Of a DNA stretch of 7,617 nt, positions 1 through 4,772 are shown in pieces. The position numbers and the translations under genes were made by a program. How positions within the stretch are numbered: position 1 is the stretch's first letter; every line of letters starts with the position of its first letter. The notes below the pieces were generated by a model. That model did no database searches, was not told the origin of the DNA, and was given only the letters and a program-made list of their open reading frames with translations. This DNA is from Oscillospiraceae bacterium. Its GTDB lineage: Bacteria > Bacillota > Clostridia > Oscillospirales > Acutalibacteraceae. Where the stretch lies: positions 1-7,617 of the forward strand of contig JAQXHW010000141.1 in the NCBI GenBank assembly GCA_029007475.1, in the 5' to 3' direction.

Positions 1-254
1 CACATAGGACAGGGTTCTAAGGTGACGTAAAGGTCGCAGGAGGAAAGATTTGCAGAGGATAGCTTTTTTGAAGCGTTTTCAATAGCCACGATTTCAGCGT
101 GCTTTGTGGCACATTTTTCTCTCTCCGTGTGGTTTCGTCCCTCTGCGATGATTTCGCCTCCCTTGACTATTACACAGCCTACCGGTATTTCGTTTTCTTT
201 ACGAGCCTCAAGCGCTAAGGCGTAGGCTCTTTCCATAAAATCGTATCTGTCCAT
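1..254 (-). CDS. tadA: tRNA-specific adenosine deaminase TadA (partial, C-terminus outside window)
   Basis: TadA deaminates A34 to inosine in the anticodon of tRNA-Arg(ACG), letting one tRNA read several codons; it is a zinc enzyme acting in the cytoplasm as a homodimer (family knowledge). Only the first 84 codons are here; the family usually has about 150 residues, so roughly the C-terminal half lies left of the window. Visible motifs are IPVGCVIV (23-30), the zinc-ligand and proton-shuttle motif H52-A53-E54, and LEPCPM (79-84), with a cut codon TG. after it that fits the second Cys of PCxxC. The ATG lies one base after the TAA of the membrane protease gene, with AGGA inside the end of that gene as a close ribosome binding site, so the two are probably cotranscribed and coupled. 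The stretch before HAE reads KCATK rather than the common DPTA. Another cytidine/deoxycytidylate deaminase-fold enzyme is possible but less likely. Confidence 0.88.
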   Translation of the reverse strand, partial: MDRYDFMERAYALALEARKENEIPVGCVIVKGGEIIAEGRNHTEREKCATKHAEIVAIENASKKLSSANLSSCDLYVTLEPCPM

Positions 255-255
255 T

Positions 256-1308
256 TTATCCTAAATTTATCGGTAAATATTTCGAAGCCGCCTCGATTGT
301 CATATACGCAAAGGCAATAATAACCGTAGGGAAAAGGTAGAAGCCGCGATTTATCTCTTTTTTTGTAAGAGGACCGTCATAGCCTCTGAGCTTCATAAAA
401 TCCTTGTCTTTTTTCGAGAGAATAACCGTCATAATAATAGCTAATATCAAGAATGTTATGATAATCGAAAGCAGAATAAGGTAAACTCCCTCGCTTGTCA
501 TTGAGTAATCCTTGTAGTTTTGATAGAGTATGTCGTTTAGTACGCTGTATGAGTTATTAAGGGCATGAATGAGCATCGCAGGGAGCATGGAGTCTGTGCT
601 TACTGTAACGAAGCCTAAAACAAGACCTACGATAAAGGCGAAAGGAATCTGCACAAGGTTGCCGTGCATGAAGCCAAAGAGCAGAGCGGTGGCAAGAACG
701 GCGAAGCCGTCACCGAATTTCCGTAAGGACGATAGCATAACACCGCGAAAAACGAATTCCTCTGAAACAGCGGGAACAACGGCAGTTGAGAGTAAAGCCA
801 GGACTATCTCTAAGGGGCTGTTTATTGTTTGACTTGCGCTTGAGTGGGAACTAACGGGATTAAGTCCGAAGCTCCTTACTACCTCCATAAAGGCTGAGGT
901 TAGGACGTTTGAGAACATACAAACCGAGAAGCCGATAACAATAAGGGCGAAAAACTTAAAAGGCCGTACCTTATTAAAGGGCAGAGCTTCCGAAAGGGAG
1001 GATTTATTTACCTTTAAGAAAACGAGTCCGGTTATGAGGAAAGCCGTAAGGGAAGTAAGACTTGAGATAATGTCGTTTGGCACTGTGTCTATATCTTTGG
1101 AAAAATAGAGACTTGTACCTAAGCTTTTTATGAACCAAACCAGACAGTAGGAGATAACAGTAAAAAGAATTGAGGACGCAACTACCATAAGTCCAGCCGA
1201 GAGAGAATATCTCCTAAGCCTGGACCTTTCTTTTTTTCTCTGTAGTTCTTTCTCGGTATCATCAGTTAAGACGAACGAATTTTCGCCGTAGTTTTCGGGG
1301 CTGTACAA
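256..1308 (-). CDS. CPBP (CAAX/Abi-type) family intramembrane metalloprotease, 350 aa
   Basis: This is a polytopic membrane protein with the three signatures of the CPBP family: EEFVFRG (E183, E184, R188), FGFMH (F211, H215) and HALNN (H248, N252). The glutamates and histidines are the presumed metal and catalytic residues of these glutamic/metallo intramembrane proteases, related to eukaryotic Rce1. A charged cytoplasmic-looking N-terminus (about residues 12-33, rich in K, R and E) precedes about eight hydrophobic segments near 39-61, 78-100, 117-138, 166-181, 201-218, 222-240, 275-297 and 323-341. The start is TTG at 1308-1306, supported by AGGTG at 1320-1316 with a 7-nt spacer; the next in-frame Met (41) lies inside the first membrane segment and is unlikely. 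The substrate is unknown. Bacterial relatives act in bacteriocin self-immunity, peptide processing or surface-protein handling, but no bacteriocin or peptide gene is seen nearby. It is the first gene of a leftward unit with tadA. Confidence 0.88.
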   Translation of the reverse strand: MYSPENYGENSFVLTDDTEKELQRKKERSRLRRYSLSAGLMVVASSILFTVISYCLVWFIKSLGTSLYFSKDIDTVPNDIISSLTSLTAFLITGLVFLKVNKSSLSEALPFNKVRPFKFFALIVIGFSVCMFSNVLTSAFMEVVRSFGLNPVSSHSSASQTINSPLEIVLALLSTAVVPAVSEEFVFRGVMLSSLRKFGDGFAVLATALLFGFMHGNLVQIPFAFIVGLVLGFVTVSTDSMLPAMLIHALNNSYSVLNDILYQNYKDYSMTSEGVYLILLSIIITFLILAIIMTVILSKKDKDFMKLRGYDGPLTKKEINRGFYLFPTVIIAFAYMTIEAASKYLPINLG

Positions 1309-1321
1309 ATTACCACACCTT

Positions 1322-1351
1322 ATGCTATAATGTATAGGCAGATTATAGCAT
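1322..1351. repeat. Perfect 10-bp inverted repeat, possible operator
   Basis: ATGCTATAAT (1322-1331) and ATTATAGCAT (1342-1351) are exact reverse complements separated by 10 bp, so the arm centres are 20 bp apart, about two helical turns. The right arm contains the -10 box of the leftward promoter and the predicted leftward start falls in the spacer, so the RNA would carry only one arm. That favours a DNA site for a dimeric regulator over an RNA hairpin. Both arms contain TATAAT, so part of the symmetry could come from two facing -10-like boxes. The binding protein is unknown. Confidence 0.55.
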
Positions 1352-1370
1352 TAAAGGAAGATAAGTTCAA
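1342..1370 (-). promoter_or_regulatory. Sigma-A type promoter for the protease-tadA unit
   Basis: On the minus strand TTGAAC (1370-1365, four of six matches to TTGACA) is followed after exactly 17 bp by a perfect TATAAT (1347-1342). This predicts a start near 1335 and a 5' leader of about 27 nt before the TTG codon at 1308. The -10 box lies in the right arm of a perfect inverted repeat, which could act as an operator. Confidence 0.7.
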
Positions 1371-1398
1371 GAAATTTCGAAAAACTCTGATTTTTCTA

Positions 1399-1427
1399 TT
1401 GACAAACAGACTTTATGAGGTTATAAT
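1399..1427 (+). promoter_or_regulatory. Consensus sigma-A promoter of the infC-rpmI-rplT operon
   Basis: TTGACA (1399-1404) and TATAAT (1422-1427) are both perfect consensus hexamers with a 17-bp spacer. The upstream 1371-1398 is rich in A and T runs, as expected of an UP element. The predicted start is around G1432/A1433. A promoter this strong fits a ribosomal protein operon that is then held back by attenuation in its leader. Confidence 0.9.
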
Positions 1428-1474
1428 TCTTGACGTACAATAAAGCAAGGCATAGAGCTTTCACCTGTGGGGTG

Positions 1475-1547
1475 TCGTCTGCACGGGTCAATATTTTTAA
1501 GTTTACCCTATACTTTGGGATATCTTTGAGTATTGTTATGCGGACGG
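1475..1547 (+). promoter_or_regulatory. Candidate antiterminator helix in the infC leader
   Basis: TCGTCTGCA (1475-1483) can pair with TGCGGACGG (1539-1547) over 9 bp, including two G-U pairs. The second strand is the 5' arm of the terminator, so this helix and the terminator exclude each other. Its first strand also overlaps the 3' arm of the 1463-1488 hairpin by two bases, so stabilising that hairpin should favour termination. This is inference from complementarity only. Confidence 0.42.
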
Positions 1548-1574
1548 AGCTTTCTGTCCGCATTATTTATTTTT
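1538..1574 (+). terminator. Intrinsic terminator (attenuator) before infC
   Basis: ATGCGGAC (1538-1545) pairs perfectly with GTCCGCAT (1556-1563), extended inward by G-U, G-C and A-U pairs to a GCTT loop, giving an 11-bp stem. A U-rich tract (1563-1574, mostly T with two A) follows directly. The T tract runs into the GGAGGTG ribosome binding site, so this lies inside the leader and is regulatory rather than the end of an operon. Confidence 0.8.
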
Positions 1575-1581
1575 GGAGGTG
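1575..1581 (+). promoter_or_regulatory. Ribosome binding site that fixes the AUU start of infC
   Basis: GGAGGTG lies directly after the attenuator T tract, with 9 nt between GGAGG and the ATT at 1589. No ATG, GTG or TTG sits at a usable distance downstream, so this site decides the noncanonical start. Confidence 0.85.
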
Positions 1582-1588
1582 CTTTAAC

Positions 1589-2110
1589 ATTAGCAAGAAA
1601 GAAACTCTTATCAACGAAGAGATTAAATGTGAAGAGCTTAGAGTAATCGCTGCCGACGGTACTCAGCTTGGTATTATGCCTGCTGATAACGCACAGCGTC
1701 TTGCCATGGAGGAAAATCTTGACTTAGTTCTTATTGCAGCACAGGCAAAGCCTCCTGTTGCAAAGATTATGGACTACGGCAAGTATAAATTTGACCAGGC
1801 AAAGAGAGAAAAAGAGGCTCGCAAAAACCAGAAGGTTATCAACATCAAGGAAGTTCAGTTATCACTCAATATTGACACTCACGATTTTGATACCAAGCGC
1901 AATAACGCTGTTAAGTTCCTTACAAAGGGTGACAAGGTTAAGGTTTCTATCCGCTTTAGAGGTAGAGAGATGGGTCACTCAAAGTATGGCTACGATTTAA
2001 TGGAGCGTTTTGCAGAAGGTTGCAGCGAGGTTGCTTCCGTTGAGAAGCCCGCTAAGCTCGAAGGCAGAAATATGCTGATGTTCTTAGCTCCGAAACCCGT
2101 AAAATCATAA
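1589..2110 (+). CDS. infC: Translation initiation factor IF-3 (AUU start), 173 aa
   Basis: IF-3 binds the 30S subunit, prevents 50S joining and checks the start codon and initiator tRNA. The N-domain (about 1-70) carries LINEEIKCEELRVI and LDLVLIAAQAKPPVAKIMDYGKYKF; a lysine- and glutamate-rich linker helix (about 68-82) leads to the C-domain (about 83-173) with INIKEVQLS, HDFDTK, KGDKVKVSIRFRGRE and GRNMLMFLAPK. The length of 173 is normal for the family. I place the start at ATT 1589 because GGAGGTG precedes it by the right distance and homology begins there (SKKETLINEE). AUU starts are known for infC in E. coli and Bacillus and let IF-3 limit its own translation, since it discriminates against such codons. 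Longer in-frame readings from TTG 1430 or ATG 1538 run through the leader and terminator and are not supported. First gene of the operon with rpmI and rplT; the gap to rpmI is 16 bp. Confidence 0.95.
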   Translation: MSKKETLINEEIKCEELRVIAADGTQLGIMPADNAQRLAMEENLDLVLIAAQAKPPVAKIMDYGKYKFDQAKREKEARKNQKVINIKEVQLSLNIDTHDFDTKRNNAVKFLTKGDKVKVSIRFRGREMGHSKYGYDLMERFAEGCSEVASVEKPAKLEGRNMLMFLAPKPVKS

Positions 2111-2126
2111 TAGGAGGATTATTAAC

Positions 2127-2324
2127 ATGCCTAAAATTAAAACACACAGCGGTGCAAAGAAGCGCTTTAAGCTTTCCAAGAACGGTAAGGTTATCCGTGC
2201 TCACGCTAACAAGAGACACATTCTTAACAAGAAGACCACAAAGCGTAAGAGAGGTCTCAGAAAGAACGTAGTTGCTGATGCAACAAATGTAAATCAGGTT
2301 AAACGCCTGCTTCCTTACCAGTAA
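2127..2324 (+). CDS. rpmI: Large ribosomal subunit protein bL35, 65 aa
   Basis: bL35 is a small, very basic protein of the 50S subunit. The N-terminal PKIKTHSGAKKRFK is the family signature, followed by the basic core HANKRHILNKKTTKRKRGLR and the conserved C-terminal LLPY. The length of 65 is standard. The ATG follows AGGAGG (2112-2117) with a 9-nt spacer. It lies between infC and rplT in the order conserved in most bacteria, and should be controlled with them through the leader attenuator. No oddities are seen. Confidence 0.97.
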   Translation: MPKIKTHSGAKKRFKLSKNGKVIRAHANKRHILNKKTTKRKRGLRKNVVADATNVNQVKRLLPYQ

Positions 2325-2352
2325 TTAACTTAGAACACGGAGGTAACATAAA

Positions 2353-2700
2353 ATGGCTAGAGTTAAAGGCGCGATGATGACTCGCAAAAGAAGAAAAAAG
2401 GTATTAAAGCTTGCTAAGGGCTACTATGGTGCTAAGAGCAGACACTTCAAAATGGCTAAACAGGCCGTTATGAAGTCCGGCAATTATGCATATATCGGAA
2501 GAAAGCAGAGAAAGAGAGATTTCCGTCGTCTTTGGATTACCCGTATTTCTGCTGCCTGCAAACTTAACGGCACAAACTATTCAACATTTATGAACGGCCT
2601 TAAGAAGGCTGATATTGCTCTCAACCGTAAAATGCTTTCCGAGATTGCTATTTCTGATCCCGCAGCATTTACAAAACTCGTTGAGAAAGTTGTAAAATAA
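2353..2700 (+). CDS. rplT: Large ribosomal subunit protein bL20, 115 aa
   Basis: bL20 binds 23S rRNA early in 50S assembly and, in Firmicutes and enterobacteria, also represses its own operon by binding the mRNA. The N-terminal tail MARVKGAMMTRKRRKKVLKL with GYYGAKSRHF forms the long basic extension. The globular domain includes RRLWITRISAAC, LNGTNYSTFMNGL, LNRKMLSEIA and a terminal LVEKVVK. The 115 residues are slightly short of the usual 117-119, which is within family variation. The start has a strong GGAGG (2339-2343). Last gene before a strong terminator. It is the likely effector of the attenuator upstream of infC. Confidence 0.97.
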   Translation: MARVKGAMMTRKRRKKVLKLAKGYYGAKSRHFKMAKQAVMKSGNYAYIGRKQRKRDFRRLWITRISAACKLNGTNYSTFMNGLKKADIALNRKMLSEIAISDPAAFTKLVEKVVK

Positions 2701-2708
2701 AAAGCTCG

Positions 2709-2742
2709 AGTTGCGTTCGGATTTTTCCGAGCGCAACTTTTT
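2709..2742 (+). terminator. Rho-independent terminator after rplT
   Basis: AGTTGCGTTCGGA (2709-2721) pairs over 13 bp with TCCGAGCGCAACT (2726-2738), with a single G-U pair and a TTTT loop, followed by a run of T to 2742. It lies 8 bp after the rplT stop and closes the infC-rpmI-rplT operon. Confidence 0.93.
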
Positions 2743-2800
2743 GCATTATGCGCCGAACATAAAATGTGATAACAGTATTTCAAAATTTGAGGTGAACTAA

Positions 2801-3577
2801 ATGCGTGAAATCACCAGTAAGGACAACAGTCTGATTAAATATATCTCAAAGCTCCAGTCCTCCTCAAAGCTCAGACGTGATGACAAAAGATTCGTCAGTG
2901 AGGGTCTGCGCGTCTCCTTGGAAGCCTTAAACGGCGGGGTAGAGGTTGAAGCCGTGTTTTTGACAAACGAGACTTTTGAGAAGAACCGCGACTCCTTAAT
3001 TCCTCTCGTTGATTCTGCAAAGGACGTATATTTACTCAGTCAGAAACTCATGTCTTCCATAAGCGAGACTAAGACTCCCCAGGGAGTATTATGCCTTCTA
3101 AAAACCCTTGACAATAATATAGTTTTTGATACAATTAATAATAAGTATATTTTTTTGGAGAACATACAAGACCCAAGTAACATGGGGACCATCCTCAGAA
3201 CAGCAGATGCTCTGGGGGTAGACGGCGTTATTATGACTGAGGACTGCTGTGATGTTTACAGTCCCAAGGTCTGCCGCGGCGCCATGGGTGCGCTTTTTAG
3301 GGTACCCTTTATGACCGTGAAATCTTCTGCCGAGTTTATCTCTGAATTTAACGAAACCGGTACTTCCTATGCGGCGGTTGTTCGTGGCGGCGAGCCTTTG
3401 GGAAGCTTCTCTTTCGAGAGAAATTCTCTTGTGGTTATCGGAAACGAAGGAAACGGTCTAAAGGACGCTACTCAGGCTCTCTGCAAAAAGAAAATTACAA
3501 TACCCATGATGGGTGTTGCGGAATCCCTAAATGCCGCGATCGCAACGGGTATTCTTGTATGGGAAATGATGAAATGA
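2801..3577 (+). CDS. SpoU/TrmH-family RNA 2'-O-ribose methyltransferase, 258 aa
   Basis: SPOUT-class methyltransferase using S-adenosylmethionine to methylate ribose 2'-OH in rRNA or tRNA. An N-terminal substrate-binding domain (about 1-100, with FVSEGLRVSLEAL and TPQGVLCLL) precedes the knotted catalytic domain with all three SpoU motifs: NIQDPSNMGTILRTADALG (121-139, key N127 and R133), VVIGNEGNGL (211-220, E216) and IPMMGVAESLNAAIATGIL (234-252, S242, N244). The ATG at 2801 has GAGGTG (2789-2794) upstream. Position after rplT and overall form resemble Bacillus YsgA, a 23S rRNA methylase, but RlmB-like enzymes are similar, so the exact target nucleotide is not assigned and no symbol is given. 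It begins 58 bp after the rplT terminator and its TGA overlaps the dprA ATG as ATGA, so it likely heads a new operon. Only a weak extended -10 is visible ahead of it. Confidence 0.88.
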   Translation: MREITSKDNSLIKYISKLQSSSKLRRDDKRFVSEGLRVSLEALNGGVEVEAVFLTNETFEKNRDSLIPLVDSAKDVYLLSQKLMSSISETKTPQGVLCLLKTLDNNIVFDTINNKYIFLENIQDPSNMGTILRTADALGVDGVIMTEDCCDVYSPKVCRGAMGALFRVPFMTVKSSAEFISEFNETGTSYAAVVRGGEPLGSFSFERNSLVVIGNEGNGLKDATQALCKKKITIPMMGVAESLNAAIATGILVWEMMK

Positions 3578-4755
3578 CGGATAAAACAAAGTATTATATA
3601 TGGCTTTCTCTTGGTATAGGCTTCGCTTCACGCAAGAGTACTCAGATCTATTCTGCTTATGAGAATGAAATTGAGCAGCTCTACGAGGGTGGAGAAAGAG
3701 AACTTCGCTACTATGGAATTTTCTCCGAACAGGAAATTGAGAGGCTTCTCCATACCGATATTTCCGCGGCTGAGAAAATTATCAATAATTGTAAAGAGCT
3801 CGGCTACGAAATACTTGATATCTCAGAGAGCAAATATCCTCATAATCTGAGAAGTATTGAGGATGCACCCTTGGTGCTCTATGTTGATGGAAAAATGCCA
3901 CCTCTCGATAAAATTTATTCGGTATCAATTATCGGTACAAGGAAAGCGACGGTTTACGGAATAAGAACAGCCTTTGAGCTGGGCGCTAACCTTTCAAAAA
4001 AGGGCATCTGCGTAGTAAGCGGCGGCGCTTTGGGTATTGATTGCGCCGCCCACAGAGGTGTTTTGCATGTATCCGGCAGAACTGTCTGTGTTTTAGGCTG
4101 CGGCTTGGATGTGGACTATCTCAGAGAAAACAAGGCTATGCGTAAGCAGATTACCGAGAAGGGTGCAGTTATCTCTGAGTATCCCCCGGGGACCCCTGTT
4201 TCTGCCCATAATTTTCCTCAGCGAAACAGAATTATTTCGGGGCTTACCTACGGCACGGTGGTAGTTGAAGCTCCGCTTAGGAGCGGATCTATGATCACCG
4301 TAAATTTTGCTTTGGAACAGTGCCGGGATGTTTTTGCGGTTATGGGAAATATTGATTCTCCATATTCCGAGGGTACTAACGCTTTGATTAAAGAGGGTGC
4401 TATCCCGGTAACCTCATACAAGGATATTGCCGAATATTATTTAGATGTTGACGACCGGCCCGATAAGCCCGTTGATATTCCCACGGAGGCCGTCCTTGCC
4501 GTTCCGAACAAGTTAAAAACGCCCGTGGATACCACAAAGACCGATAACACTCCCGTACCCGTCCACAAAGAAAATCTAACTCTTTCCGAAGAGGAAAAGA
4601 CCGTCTACTATCTTATAGGTCAAGAGCCTATACACGTTGACAAGATCGCTGAAATGTCAGCTCTCCCTACACATAAAGTTTTGAGAATTATATCTTCACT
4701 TGAAATTCGCGACCTAATCAAAAATATCGAGGGAAGAAATTATGTACTTAATTAA
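3574..4755 (+). CDS. dprA: DNA-processing protein DprA/Smf, 393 aa
   Basis: DprA binds incoming single-stranded DNA and loads RecA during natural transformation; it is also kept in many species not known to be competent. An N-terminal helical region (about 1-75) precedes the Rossmann-like DNA-binding core: SIIGTRKAT (118-126), VVSGGALGIDCAAH (147-160), NFPQRNRIISGL (213-224) and VEAPLRSGSMITVNFALEQCRDVFAVMG (231-258). A proline- and threonine-rich linker (about 291-335) joins a C-terminal winged-helix domain (about 336-393) like the DML1-type domain of many DprA proteins. I start it at ATG 3574, which overlaps the previous TGA in an ATGA junction, with GGGA 9 nt upstream; ATG 3559 would add five residues and has a poorer site. 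TopA follows after 17 bp, the Smf-TopA order known in Bacillus. Whether this organism is transformable cannot be told from here. Confidence 0.93.
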   Translation: MTDKTKYYIWLSLGIGFASRKSTQIYSAYENEIEQLYEGGERELRYYGIFSEQEIERLLHTDISAAEKIINNCKELGYEILDISESKYPHNLRSIEDAPLVLYVDGKMPPLDKIYSVSIIGTRKATVYGIRTAFELGANLSKKGICVVSGGALGIDCAAHRGVLHVSGRTVCVLGCGLDVDYLRENKAMRKQITEKGAVISEYPPGTPVSAHNFPQRNRIISGLTYGTVVVEAPLRSGSMITVNFALEQCRDVFAVMGNIDSPYSEGTNALIKEGAIPVTSYKDIAEYYLDVDDRPDKPVDIPTEAVLAVPNKLKTPVDTTKTDNTPVPVHKENLTLSEEEKTVYYLIGQEPIHVDKIAEMSALPTHKVLRIISSLEIRDLIKNIEGRNYVLN

Positions 4756-4772
4756 CTCACGGAGGTAAAATA

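Larger units (their letters stand above)
1433..1588 (+). promoter_or_regulatory. infC leader, probable L20-responsive attenuator
   Basis: About 155 nt separate the predicted start from the IF3 start codon. Visible structure: a hairpin with ACCTGTG (1463-1469) pairing CACGGGT (1482-1488, one G-U); a longer helix CAATATT (1489-1495) with AGTATTG (1529-1535); and an intrinsic terminator at 1538-1574. In Bacillus subtilis, free L20 binds the leader of this same operon and promotes premature termination (the L20 leader family). Position, terminator and downstream genes match that arrangement, but membership in the family is inferred from context and hand-drawn pairing, not a covariance-model match. 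Confidence 0.65.

Noticed and set aside
569..832. Plus-strand reading frame opposite the membrane protease gene
   Set aside because: It is antisense to a gene with clear CPBP motifs, has no recognisable domain, and is the shadow of the real frame.
1302..1331. Rightward promoter using TGTACA and the TATAAT in the left arm of the inverted repeat
   Set aside because: The -35 matches only four of six positions with an 18-bp spacer, and a far stronger rightward promoter lies 96 bp downstream; kept only as an alternative reading of the repeat.
1467..1529. Possible 20-codon leader peptide starting at GTG 1467
   Set aside because: No ribosome binding site, no run of regulatory codons, and the stretch is better explained by RNA structure in the leader.
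1430..1588. N-terminal extension of IF-3 from TTG 1430 or ATG 1538
   Set aside because: The added residues are encoded by the leader and the terminator hairpin, no ribosome binding site precedes either codon, and IF-3 homology begins at the ATT at 1589.
2577..2783. Minus-strand reading frame across the end of rplT and its terminator
   Set aside because: It overlaps rplT and the terminator hairpin and has no recognisable domain.
3559..3573. Upstream ATG at 3559 as the dprA start
   Set aside because: It would lengthen the overlap with the methyltransferase gene and has a poor ribosome binding site; the ATGA junction at 3574 is a standard coupling arrangement.
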